Shown in pieces: positions 24,460 through 37,500 of a stretch of 64,000 nucleotides of DNA. The notes beneath the pieces are model-generated. The model worked only from the letters and a program-made list of their open reading frames with translations. It ran no database searches and was not told the DNA's origin. A program made the position numbers and the translations under genes. Position 1 is the stretch's first letter, and every line of letters starts with the position of its first letter. The stretch is taken from contig NC_090123.1 of NCBI RefSeq assembly GCF_023973825.1, forward strand, positions 1,223,501 to 1,287,500. The letters run 5' to 3'. Source of the stretch: Plasmodium brasilianum. Its lineage: Eukaryota; Apicomplexa; Aconoidasida; Haemosporida; Plasmodiidae.

Positions 24460-26995
24460 TATTATATATACACACATATATATATATATACATGTGAGAG
24501 TACATACTCGCGCACGTATGCGCCTATGTATTGAGCTTCCCCCTTTTTATTTTATTTCATAGTTTTTACCTCATTCGTTTCAGTTATGAAGGGTTCTTTT
24601 AATAACTTTGCATAATTTGCATTAATATGAGAGAATGAATTTCGATCAAAGAATATCTTCAGAACGAATACAATCAAAAATAGGGAAAAAATGAACATAT
24701 TTGAAATTTTTAGAATGTCTATTCTTATACTTTTTTCCACGTCTTCGTAATGCTCTAAATTATCGTAATTATCCACATTTTCGTAATTTTCCTCATTATC
24801 ATTATTCCCTACATCGCCATAGTTGCCATCCTTTTTGTCATTCTTTTCTTCTCCTAATTCTATTGATGCCTATAAATGTGGGTATACATTTTTTTAACGC
24901 TATTAGAGCGTGTCACTTATTGTACTATTGAGCTTTTTCATTTTACTAATTTTTTTTTATCATTTTCATTTATTTCGTTTTATTTTCCTTTTCTTCTTTT
25001 ACAATTTTTTTATCCTCCCTCAAGAGAAAGAAATACTTCTTTGGTTTGGCCCACAGGGGGTTATTTAGCGGTTTAAAATCTATAGAAAATAAAAAAAAAA
25101 AAAAAATAAAAATTGTTCGCCCATTCATATATGTTAAGTAAACATAGCAGTAGTAGAAGCAATATCAGATTAGGTATAGACAAGTTATTTTCTTCTAAAT
25201 GCATATTTTTCTAGAGTATTTATTACTAAAAAGGTCACTGTAACTATATATAACTAAAAATATTGTAGCTGTGGATACGATAATAATCATCGGTATAAAG
25301 AAGAAGTTAAAAATTAATACAAAAAGGAAATTGTAAATGAATTCATTTTTATATTTCGAAGAGTCTGAAAAGGTGTATACTGAATTAAAGTAGCTGTTAA
25401 AATTTTCATCATCTGCAAGGAGAAAAGAAGAAATGGGTAATAGGGGGAGTGCACATTGGAAAAAATTAAGAAATTACGCATATGGATATGCATATGTATA
25501 TACACATATATTCATATATATGTATATATATATGAGAATGCATCCATGTGTACGAAGATTTTGCTCATCTATTTAGGCCCATTTATCCCCTTACTTGAAA
25601 AGTAGTTAATAATTATGAAAAGTAAAAAACTAAGAAGAAATGCTAAAAGTACACAGTTGTATTGGATTGTTTGCTTTATTATTTTTATTGGAATAATAAA
25701 CAATGTACAAAGTTTTGAAGACGCTTTAAGTACATTTAGGATTAGAAAAAGATAATACAAGTATATTAACAGTTCAAGGGTCTTTTCATGGAAGGAATTA
25801 TATTCTATTGAGTCTACGCAAGAAGGGGGAAAAAAAAAAAAAAAAAATATAAATAAATAAAAGAGAGGAAGTGAAAGTTAAATAACATACATATATGTAT
25901 ATATGTATGCTTACATATGTGCAATGCATGCGTGTTGATTTCTTATAGTGTACCTATAAACTGCTGGTAGAGGATGTTTAAATTGATAAGTGCAACTATG
26001 CTTATCTGAAATATATTTTTTTTTGTCCTAACAATTTAAAAAGGAAAGAAGAAAATAATACGTCTGTAAGGAGCAGTGGCAAAGAGAAATGCCCCCTTTA
26101 GCTATACATTTGCGCATATATTTATTTATTCATGTGTCTATACACTTATTTAGTCATGTAATTATGCACTCATTCATTCTTATATGTGTGTGTTTTTTAA
26201 CTCTCTCTTGTATTTTTTGATATTTTATTTTTTATATAGTTTAACTTTTTTTTCTCCCAGTCCCTATATATTACTGTAAATGTGAAGAGGTTGAATAAAA
26301 TATATAGTAACCATTCAGTCCAGTAGTAATAATGCGTAACGCTTATACTTGTTTGTTCTTTAAAAATTGCCGAATTAAATAAATGATTAAATGAAATTAT
26401 ATAATCTTCAAAAAAAAAAAAAAAATAAAATAAAAAAAAAATAAATAATCGAGGAGATCAATGCGAATCTACATATATTTGCACAGGTATACACAAATAC
26501 AGGCACAACCACACCTATTCATTAGCCCATGTTCCTATATACATACTCCCCCCGCTCCCTCATATACATGTAGACATATGTGAACGAAGTTGTGTGCATA
26601 TTTTAAGTACGCCTATATGTACCTATATACGTGTTAGCATTTTTATTATAAAATTGTAAGGAATATTTAAGCGGACTTTTCTTCTGAAATCTGGAATAAT
26701 TTATTTTTTCATAATTGCACATGCTATTTATTTTTGATAAATTATTTTGGATTATTCCTATATCGCTAAAAGAGACATATTTATTTTGTAAGGTATAAGA
26801 TAATGTTTGATTAAAGCAGTTTATAAATTCATCATTACTATAAGTGTAGTATATACTAATTAATTTTATGTACAAAAATACATGGATGATTAATAAAACT
26901 ATATTTATTATAAAGGAATAGTCGTATTCTTCCTTTTTATTTAATATTTTGTTTTGAATTCTTTCAAGATCTAAAATTTCGCTATCGTTCATCAT
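20968..26995 (-). CDS. tandem polycystin-like cation channel (two six-helix repeats) with coiled-coil tail
   Basis: Thirteen exons reconstructed: 26623-26995, 26246-26405, 25954-26027, 25595-25813, 25227-25412, 25003-25079, 24570-24869, 24148-24364, 23991-24044, 23665-23783, 22981-23530, 21381-22637 and 20968-21062 (1,226 residues; phases consistent). Repeat 1: S1 (FIINIVLLIIHVFLYIKLIS), a lumenal segment of about 100 residues ending FYNKNANTYIDYI, S2 (WLLYILFNLFTFTVIY), S3, S4, S5, a pore-like FNSYFNSVYTF, and a long S6. Repeat 2: S1 (NMFIFSLFLIVFVLKIFF), a larger lumenal domain ending VLYNFEHNLFVLINVSYS, S2-S5, pore-like NFLTWVMLYYH, S6 (KFLFFFFLFYITSIYLF). The tail of about 400 residues is polar then coiled coil. 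The long loop only between S1 and S2, closed by a YN-x-N-x-F strand, is the polycystin/TOP layout; voltage-gated and two-pore channels lack it. The exon 2 donor (GTTAAA) is the least certain junction. Ion selectivity cannot be read. Confidence 0.7.
22793..22880. repeat. 18-bp repeat in intron 11 of the polycystin-like gene
   Basis: Copies of tgtgcatatatatgaatg lie inside the intron 22638-22980. They create spurious ORFs on both strands. Confidence 0.75.
23850..23912. repeat. 21-bp repeat in intron 9 of the polycystin-like gene
   Basis: Three copies of aaaatgaataaatgaagtaa plus c lie in the intron between exons 23991-24044 and 23665-23783. Confidence 0.75.
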
Positions 26996-27188
26996 TTTAC
27001 TCACATGCGCACACACACGTATGCTTACATATATTTGCACACACACACACACACAATCACACAGGGAGAGAAAAAAAAAAAAAAAAAAAAAAAAAAACTA
27101 GAATAAATATTTTTTTTTTTTTTTTTTTTTATAGATCACTGAAAAAGTTACTTAATACATGCACACCCAAACATGCATGTATATATAT

Positions 27189-27420
27189 GTACATATGATT
27201 ATACATATTTGTACATGTATGTTCATATTTGCATATGTTCGTACATATGATTGTACATATTTGTACATGTCTGTTCATATTTGTATATGTTCGTACATAT
27301 GATTGTACATATTTGTACATGTCTGTTCATATTTGTATATGTTCGTACATATGATTGTACATATTTGTACATGTCTGTTCATATTTGTATATGTTCGTAC
27401 ATATGATTGTACACATATGT
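27189..27420. repeat. 52-bp tandem repeat, about 4.4 copies
   Basis: The unit begins gtacatatgattgtacatat and ends atatgttc; copies start at 27189, 27241, 27293, 27345 and 27397. It is rich in TGTACA and lies just upstream of the polycystin-like gene start and before the candidate small gene at 27510. Confidence 0.9.
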
Positions 27421-27509
27421 ATATGCAGATATTTAGGACTTGAACAACTGTAAAAACAATTTTAGCCTTAAGCGTTGTTTCACCATGTGTAGGTATAGTG
27501 AGACATGAA

Positions 27510-28179
27510 ATGGATGAAAAAATAAAAAAAATGAATAATAATATAGTAAGATTAGTGTGCTAAAGTTATTCTTATATTTTTTAATATTTTATATATGCAC
27601 GTGTCAGGTAAGAATATTGAACAGTATAAATATCGATACAACATTAATACTTTCAATTGCAATTCTTTTTTATCTTATATCTAAAATGTTGAAAAAGGCC
27701 TTTCATTTTTTATGCACATATTTGCATGGTAGACAGGTGGAGCTGCTAAAAAGAGGAAAAAAAAATAAAAATAAAAATAAAAAAAAAAAAAAAAGAAAAA
27801 GAAAAAGAAAAAGAAAAAGAAAAGAAAAAAATAAAATAAAATAAAGAATAAAGAATAAAATAAAAAATAAAAAATAAAATAAAAAATAAAAAATAAAATA
27901 AAAAATAAAAAGATAAAAATATAAAAAAATATATACACTAATACACTAATATATTAATACGAAAATATATGAATACTCTAATATATAAATACATGATGAC
28001 ATTAATCCATTAATACATGGATACATAAATACATGAATGCATAATTAGTTTTATACATGTGTAAATATGTGTATGTACCCTCGTGCATAAAAATATGAAC
28101 GGGCAAGGAAAAAATTCAACTGAAAAACAATTTTGCAGAAGGGCGTTATAGTAACATATGGACTTTAAACTTTTTGTAA
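27510..28179 (+). CDS. candidate small single-pass membrane protein, three exons
   Basis: Exons 27510-27545, 27608-27728 and 28139-28179 join in phase (GTAAGA donor with CAG acceptor; GTAGAC donor with GCAG acceptor) to 65 residues. It starts MDEKIKKMNNN, has one strong membrane helix (TLILSIAILFYLISKML) flanked by basic residues, and ends GRYSNIWTLNFL. If the second intron is not used, exon 2 runs into a poly-Lys ORF ending at 27844. I do not recognise a family. It would be the only plus-strand gene between the two large minus-strand genes. Short ORF support is inherently weak here; RNA reads across 27545/27608 would settle it. Confidence 0.4.
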
Positions 28180-28553
28180 ATCATTTTGTTGTATATGCAA
28201 GGTAAGGGAAAGAAGAATAACAATTTGTCATCTGAAAAGAGTTAAAAAGCAAGTAGAGAAAAAAAAAAAAAAAAATCAATAAAATGTAGAGAAAAGTGAA
28301 TGAGGAAAATATTTTTACTGAAAGTTGTACGACTATATACAGTGCCTCATGTTACGTTTAAAAAAATGTGCTACTGCAGTGGTAACTGCTACGACTGCTG
28401 CAACGACGCACATGCATAATTATTTGCGCAGCTTTATTCTGTTCTTCTTATTTTTAAATAAGCAAAATGTACACGCAAGCGAGTTGCATATGAAAGAAAT
28501 AAAAAGGTGTAATTTGGGGAAGGAGGGCATTTAGCAGGGAACACGCGATAAGC
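28180..28553. other. intergenic region 3' of the dynein-like gene
   Basis: A-rich sequence with a CTACTGCAGTGG/ACTGCTGCAACG patch at 28365-28410. I see no supported gene; it should include the dynein-like 3' UTR. Confidence 0.55.
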
Positions 28554-31500
28554 TTAAATATGCTCGACATGCATGTATATATAGACATATACGTATATAT
28601 ATATATTTTTTTTTTTTCCGTTTTTACTTTTTTTCGTGGACGGATTAAAACGCATAACAGGGCAGTAGTAAGCAAAATCGTTGTTATCAATTTGGTCCAA
28701 ATTTGTAAAGATATCATAGAAGGAATCTAAATTTTTTGGTTGTTCAGTTGACTCATTCATGACATTTTTACTATTTTCATCATAATGGTCCAGTTTTGCA
28801 TTTTCCAAATGTTCATTATTTTCACATATCCTATTTTTTTTGTTTTTCTTTATTTTTATCACTATATATGGAGAGTCATAGTAAAAGCTCTCTTCTCTTT
28901 CCCTCATATGCTCTTTGTAGTTATTCGAGCAATACATTCCTTTGCTTTCGTTGTGGTTACCACTATCGTTGTTGATGTTGTTGTTGTTGTTGTTTCCGCT
29001 GTTCTTGTTATCACCTTCTTTGTTCTCTTTTGTACAGTCATTCTGTGCGTGATCACTTGGTACATCGTCATTTTCGCTAGTTCCTTCGTAAAGAACTTCC
29101 ATATTTTCGTCTTTTTTATTTTCTTCATTACATACATTAAAATATATGTTGTTCTTTTTATGAATTCTTTTATGCGCAAAATTACGAGAGCTTTTCACGT
29201 ATTTGCTTTTGTATATTTTTATAGGTTCTATCCATGTGCCTTCTTCATTTCTAAAATGAAAAAACGAAATAAGGATAATCGGTTTGGGCACGTGGGTAGA
29301 GGGGTCTGCATGCAGGGGCCAGTCAGTGCTTCTTGTGTACGCACACATATATATATGCAGATATACATGCATATAAACATATGAACAGATATGTATGCAC
29401 GCATAAATAAGCGCTTGCACACGGTTGTAATAACCACTTGTGGACTTATTTCGTTCTCATCGTTCCTTTTTATTCTCCTTACTCTTTAAATTTTTCCGAG
29501 TACTTGAAGGAAATATTTAAATTGTTAACACGAACGTTCATGTTAGTTGCATATGTAAAATAAAGGGAGTAAAAAAATAACAAAGGATTTCTAAACATGG
29601 AAATATTGTAAATATTTTTTTTTCCCTTCTGTTCTTTGTTTATAATGTCTTTCAAATAGATTAATTTTTCTTTTATATTTGCAAAAAATAGGGTCAAATT
29701 TTGTTCGCCATTTGCTAGATATTCCCATTTTCTTGGTACCTTAAGAAGGGGAGGAAAAACACATGCGCATGGATCTATATAAATATATGCACATAAATAT
29801 AATATATATATATATATATATACATACATACATACACAAGGGCGCATAATTTTACGCCTGTGTGTTTCCCCATTCGAATTAGCAAAAAAAAAAAAATGTT
29901 CGTGTGAGACTCACTTTATAGGACAGTAGATCATTTTCCATGTTTGAATAAAAATTACTCAGAGCCTTATCGGATTGTACGAGTTTTATAAAATATTGAG
30001 TGTCCCTCTTCATTTCGTTAACACAACACACCAATGTATTGTACTCCTCCGTTAAATACTTTACTGCAAAATGTATATTCAAACAGGAAAAATGAGTAAG
30101 TGAAGAAAATGGTAATACGTGGGGATATATATGCTGAGCAGTCGAACGGGCCCACATATGTATATACATGCATGAATACATATATACATATGTATGCTTA
30201 TATCTGCTTATGTGCACAGTTATGAGTATAGGCAATGCCCTACGAAAAGATTATCTAAATACGCACATTTGGATGTAGCATTAACAGCGGGTTTTATAAA
30301 AGAACAGGAAGCGAAGTCATCGAAGGAGAGCAAAATTAACTTGAGTATACTTAATTTTTCATATCCATTAACAATTGAATATTTCGAAAGAAACACATGG
30401 TGCATTAATTTTATGTTATAACCCATTTGATATATATGAGCGACTTTGTTCTGTTGTAACATTTTAAGCATTAAATGAAAATTTTCTTGTATATATTCAG
30501 CTAGCTGTTTTATTGTCGAGATATTGCTAGGTATTTTTAATATATTATTCATATTTGATATGGCATTTTTATTTATCTTGTTTGAAAAGAAATTACTTAA
30601 AAATAAGAAAAACATATTCTTAGTTAACACCCATTTGGAGGGAAAGATCAGTTCCAAGAACGTTGACAGATAGCTAAGAAAGAAGTCGTTGTATCGTTCT
30701 TCCATTTTTTGCTCCTTTGTTTCCTTTTTAGCCCTCTCGGTGGTATGCTCCGTAGTATGCTCCGTAGTCCTATCCGTAGTCTGTTCCATTGTATGCCCCG
30801 TTATATGCCCCTTTGGATTGTCGCTAACAACCTCACCTTCTACTTCACCCCTGTGTGCGTCTTTCCCATTCAACACATCGCATGTGTTGTAGAACGTTTC
30901 AACTAAGTAAGTCATGTCGTTAATCAGATCAAATTCTAAACTCACATTATCTAAGTGCATTTGTTCATTTATGAGGACGAAAAAAAGAAGAGAGAAGAAG
31001 ATGCACCTCGAGTGGGTTTCACTATCACCTCGATCATCATCACTATGATTGTTTCCGCAGCTGTTAATGCAGCTGCTGTCGTCATTGTTGCTGCTGCTTC
31101 TTCTATGCACATCAGGCGTATGTTTATGTGTGCGACCAACCTTATCACATTTGCTCTTGTCGCCTTGCTGCCCCCATCCAAACGAATCAATAGCATAGTA
31201 CAAAAAGGTCAAGTAGTCACGTGAGTGTAAGCTGAAGTCCATATTAACCCTAACAGAGTTTCTTATCAGATAAGGAGTCATTACATTAATATTGAAGTAG
31301 AATACTACAAATATTTTATATATATTATTTTTTATGAAATTTTCTAATTTATTACTTTCTTCTTCATTTTTAATATCTAATACGATTACATCAGTTAATT
31401 TTGCCTGAACAGTGTTCATGTTTTTTATGTCGAGAAAAAGGACATTGTTGTTACTGAGCAGTACTTTTGACAGTATAAAACTGTACTGATTCTTTTCTAA

Positions 31501-34500
31501 AAGGATAATTATTTTACTTTTTTCTTTTAAAATGGTATTAAAGTAGCTGTAATTATTAATTTGGTCAAGTACAGGAAGACAATTTTTATACGGGGAAATT
31601 TCCACTAAATTTTCTGTGCTCTCTTCTACCAAAATATCCACGCTCTTTTCTGCCAAATTTTCTATCAGTTTTTCTCCGTATAACTGTGGGACTGGGTGAA
31701 ACACACCTGGCGCTTCTCCCACTTTGTAGATGGCACCATTAATGTTTGCATTTATAAAATTATACAAATTGCAGTATATGTTGTTCTTACTGATGCATAT
31801 ACTGCTTCCTAACTTTAAAGATACGTAATTTATAATAGAAATGTGTAGATAATTTCTTCTTACAATTTTGTCTACTACTATTTTGTAAAAATACATTGAA
31901 GGGTTCCTTAACTCTTTTAGGGGAATGTCATTTTTACTATTAATTTCACAGAATTCATCTTTCTCTTTTATTATATAAGCATTCCATTGCATTTGATTTT
32001 CCTTTATATTTTGTAACAGCTTTTTAAAAATTTTTTTTTTGCAATTTTTTAATTCAATTAATTTGTCTAAGTAGTACATTATGGATTCTTTCTTTTCTCT
32101 CTGTGCTCCTTTTTGTAATTTTTCTATTTCATCATCTTCAATGCTATCAGAATATTTACATGATAACAGGTCAGACTCATCGCTACCTTCTGATGACTCT
32201 TCATAGAATAATTTTTTTAATTTTCTTTTCTTTATATAAAGTAATTTATCTGATTCTTCTAGGTTCAGTATCAGTTCTTTTATTCTGTGTTCTTGCTTAC
32301 TATGTAGTATTGCATCTTGGGTTCCCATCCTTGTGTTCCCCTCCCTCAGGTAAGTCCCCCTGCCACAACTATTATTGTCATTGTCATTACCGTCATTACC
32401 ACTGCTACAAATACGATTACTATTAATTCTATCGTTACTATTAATTCTATCGTTACTATTAATTCTATCGTTACTATTAATTCTATCGTTACTACTAAAA
32501 CTATCGTTGCTTCTAATATTACCATTACTACTTGTGTTATTGTTGCTTCTACCTCTGATTGTACCTCCGCTTCTTCCGTTCTTTCCCTTCTCAAACTGGG
32601 AGCTCTCCTCTTCTCTGTCTAGTTCATAAACCATTAATCCAAAGTGCTCATCACAAGTACTGTCATTCGTTAGGGTAGAAAAACTATCATATATTTCATT
32701 GAACTCATCGTATTCACTTAACAACTTACCACATTCACTTAATTCACCACAACAGTACTCCTGCGTTTTAGTCTCATAATTATTCCCTTGCAAAATGGTT
32801 TTTCCCCCTTCGAGCCTCTTCTCGTGAGAGGTACACTTTTGGTGTTGAAAAGGAGAAAACTGATTTGAATTTTTTTCTGAACAGGGATCATATGCTTTTT
32901 TTCCATAAGGACTATAACTTCCCTTACTTGAGAACAAATTTTTTTTTTCCGCATATACACTGTCATGTTTAATATGCCCTTCCTTTTGTAACCTTGTTTG
33001 TGCTTCTACTTTTTCTTTATTATGGACAATATCTTGAATCACTCTTCTCTCACTATGCTTATTGTAATTTCTAAAAAATAAAAATATGTCCTTCCATTTT
33101 ATGCATTTGTAGAAAAATACATCCAAATATATACTCAGGACAAAATTTAAAACTAATATATGTTTGCTGTCAATAAATGATATGATATGAAAGTAAAAAA
33201 AATTCAAAATATCCTTTTCATTATTCTCCTTTTCCATACAAAATTGATAAAAAAATGACTTAACAATTTTTAAGTAATGCCACTTAGGGATAGTATAATT
33301 TTTTTTAAATATTTTTATCGTTTGAGTTAGTAAGAAGAATACATATAATAAGATAAATTTATTCTTCTTGCTTGACCCGTTCCAGTTTCTCAATGCCTCT
33401 TCATTTTTTTTCCTTTCCATATATCTCTCTTTTTGCTTAATTAGTTCTTCTTTCGCTTCTTGTTCGTTCAGCTTTTTATTCAAAAGGGCATTTGCTGTGT
33501 TCATGACCTACGGTTAGAGTAAGGAGGATGCACAGGTGAATCAGGTTACAAGAAAATAGGTGGACATGTAAAGCGGGGATGAAATGGATTGATAGGCAGG
33601 TAAAGCGGTTAACAAATGGATAGTAGAACATGTAAAGGTTTATGCTCCTCTTTCCACTGATGCACTGGCATAATTCATCTGTCGTACCTTTTGCTCGTAT
33701 ATTTCTTTCTCAAGAACAGGAAAGGAACAATCCATATTTATTTTTTTCACTTTAGTATAGTAATAGAAGAATAAATTAAGAATATTCTTTCTTTTATATT
33801 CACAAAAGAGCACATGATAGTTATGTGGTATATTGTCAAAGTTAATCTGTTTATAGCTGCTTATAAAAATATATATAGCACTCTTACAGCAGTGGACATA
33901 ACTTTCATTTAATATACTATAAGTCTTCTCATCTATTCCTTTAAAGATAAAGTAGTAATTATTATCTGCGTAGTATTTTAGGTTATTCAAAAATGTTGAT
34001 GTTAAGTCTTCCTCATTAATATTATTATCTTCATTTTCCTGTGTGGTATTCTTAGTATTATGTGTTAAGTTGCTATAGCAAGAAGGGTACATGCTACACA
34101 TCATTCCATTTTTAACATAGACATAGTTTTTCTTCTCTTGCTTTACTTTTTTGAAAAAATATTTTTTCAATTGATAAAACGGATCGACACATATAATTAT
34201 TTTGTCATTTGTAGTGTCTAGTATATGACAATTAAACATGACCATGCTATCATTGCAGAGTTTAAGTTGCTCGTACTCCTTTACAAAGGATGTGTTAAGG
34301 AAGCCTTCAAAATTTAGTGCGCGCTTGAGATCCTCCTTGGCAGCATCTTGCGCACTATGCGATTGGTCCGACAAGTCATATTCGTCGTAGTCGTCATACT
34401 CGTCATATTCGTCATACTCGTCATACTCGTCATACTCGTCATATTCGTCATATTCATCCGATTTGTCATATTCATCCGATTTGTCATATTCATCCGATTT

Positions 34501-37500
34501 GTCATGTTCGTCCGGTTTGTCATGTTCGTCCGGTTTGTCATGTTCGTCTGGTTTGTCATGTTCGTCTGGTTTGTCATGTTCTTCCGATTTGCGGGATGTA
34601 CTTCCCTCTATGCTTCCTTCAACGGAACTGTATGCCGTTTGACCAACTCTTTTCCCCTCAACATCACACCAGTTTTTATATTTATATTTTTCCAAAATTA
34701 ATAATTTTAAAAATTTGACTCGTTCCTTGCGATCAAAAGAAGAACAGTAACAGAACAGAATAGACTTAAAGAGAAGAATTTTTTTTTTCCTCTTTATCTC
34801 TTCTTTGACATCTTCGCGGATTGAGAGTAGCTCCTCCTACGAATAGTATCGAGCGAGAAAAAAAAAAAAAAAAATTAATTGAATTGATTAACTGGTTGAT
34901 TGACTGATTTGGTTGACTGATTTGGTTGATAGGCTGCCTGATTGATCGAAATAAAGGGCGAACCCTGCTTATCACGTGTATTGATGGAACGAAACGTTAA
35001 ACGTGCTCGAGGTGCAAGGTATATGGTGCATGGTACACTTGCTCTATTCGTTTTTTACGGACATACACGTACACAAATCTGTAATTTTGCTTTCTTTTTT
35101 TTCGTTTTGCACTTTTTCTTTTTCGTTTTGCACTTTTTCTTTTTCGTTTTGCTTTTTTTCTTTTTCGTTTTTCTTTTTTTCTTTTTTTCTTTTTTGTCAA
35201 ACCGCAAACATGGCGAGGACGTCGGAGGGCAAAGCGCTTGTGCGCATAGCTTTTATTTTTTCTTTTAGAGAAACAATTCCTGTTTTTAGTTCTTTTATCT
35301 TCTGTAATTGATCATTTAGTGTTTGTTTCTTTTTAGCATAATCATTAATAGCAGTTATGAAGTTGTGTATTATGCGAATAAACTTGTACTTTAGAAATTT
35401 GTACACGTTTGCCATGTTCTCGTATTTTAATACAAGGTTTTTATTAACAGCAGCTTCGTTAATATTTTGGACTTTTTTTAAAAAGTAGCTATATGTGAAT
35501 GTATTTTTTATGAAATGCTTATCGTTCTTTTTGTTTATATATAAATATAAAATTTTAAGAAATCCTATGTAGTTGTCTTTATTACTAAATTTAAAGTATT
35601 CAAAATCTTCTTTTGTGATATTTTTTAAATTATTTTTTGCCTTAAGTATATTTATTTTATATTCTATTAACTGACGTTTTACGCAATTTGTTAATCTCTT
35701 CAGTTGAATATTTGCCTTTTTCAAGTCACTGACTTCTTTTTTTCCTGTCTTGTTCAGGTTAAATAATTTTGCTAACAACTTTTTGCACTCATCTTTTTTG
35801 ATATATAGAAACTTATTCAGTTCTTCTTCCACAAACATGTGGTACATGTCATATGCATGCTTAGCTAATGCTGAGATACATTCACCACTGTATACTTTTC
35901 CTTTTGTTTTATCTGTTTCTTCGTTAGGATAAGCTTCATCTGTACATGTTTTCTTTCTCTTTTTCTTTAGGACAATATTATTTAAGTTATGTACAAGGTT
36001 ACAAATAAATAGGAATTCCCGTTTGTTCCTACACACAGATGAAGAAAGGCTTTTTGTTTTCTTTTTTTTGTTTTTTTTGTTTACCTCTTCTTTATGTAAA
36101 GGAATAGAGAGAAAAGAATAAGTTAGTCTATTGCGCACATAATTATAAAGAGGAATAGAAATGTTAAATGAAAATATATCACTCTGTTCAAATTTGTATA
36201 AATTTAAATATGCTATATAACAACTTTTAAATAAGTAGCTGAACTTTTGGTGATAATTATTATATAAAGAATGAAAGTCATCCGAAAAAAATAAAAAATG
36301 ATTCTTGTCTTGTAGTAAAGAAAATATATAATTGTTGAAATTTCCTTCTATGATCAACTCCTTATGCTTTATAATATTTATTATTTCTAGATAAAAATCG
36401 TTAACAAAATTGTCATATAGTCCATCCAAATCACAGTTGTAAAGAACTTGGTCGAAGAAGCCCATATACTCATCAGTGCTTAACATATGAGAGAGAAAAA
36501 CATTTTTGCATACTAGGGGAGTTTCCTTTCGGTGCTCCCACTTACTATGATCACTGCCTCTATTAGCGCTTAACAAACATATGGTACGGTTGTATGCCTC
36601 CCGTATCTGACTCTTCGTAGTATCCAAATGTTCACTCAAAAAAATAGAAGTGTATGTTTTATAATGACAGTAGATGTCAATTATTTTTGACAATAACACC
36701 TTCTGATGATTAAGAAAAATAATATTAGTTCTTCTTATGATTAGGTACGAATTTATTAAAATAATTATTTGTATTAAATCGTTATAGAATATTTCAATGT
36801 TTTTCCTTTCAAAAAATATATTCAAATCGCAAATACTTAACCTGTTGCTAGCATCATCACATAGGTTCGTCTTCTTTTCAAAGGACACAACATTATTACT
36901 ATTCATGTTTAGAAACAAATCGTTATCATCATAAATCATGTATTTTCTAAAGTGCTTATCAATATTTGTTTTTATTATTTCCTCGTACTTTATTCTATCT
37001 TTATAATTAATAACGTCATTACAGAATATGCGGAACAGATCCTTTTTAAAAAAAATCAATATATCATTAATACTGTTAGTGCACTCCTTATCATATAGCA
37101 ATAAATAATTTATTATATTGTTAATCTTGTTGATATGGAGATAGTATTTACTCTTCTCCTTTGTCTTTACTATTCCCTCAAATATATTCATAATGCACGT
37201 TATAAAACTATTGCACTCGTTTATTACTTCTTCACAAAAATTCTGCAGGAAGAATAGGGGGGGGAAGAAGAGAAGTATAAAGAGGTGTCAATGTGTATAC
37301 ACGTGTGGATATACTCCTTAATATATATATATATATATGTATATAGGTAAGTAGGTATATAAATATATGTATACGTACGCTCCCACGAGCGCACGAACAG
37401 AAGGCTCTACTCACATATTTAAGGAATAGGGACTCTATTATATTTGAATAGATGGAGTGTATGTCCTTCATTGTTAGTGTAGACACATTAAGAATAAAAA

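Noticed and set aside
20968..26995. Two-pore channel (TPC) or voltage-gated channel
   Set aside because: Neither S4 has regularly spaced Arg/Lys, and the only long loops lie between S1 and S2, which fits polycystins better.
34837..35202. Missing stalk and microtubule-binding domain hidden in the intron
   Set aside because: The intron is too short and its open frame is a Lys/Arg repeat without the expected fold.
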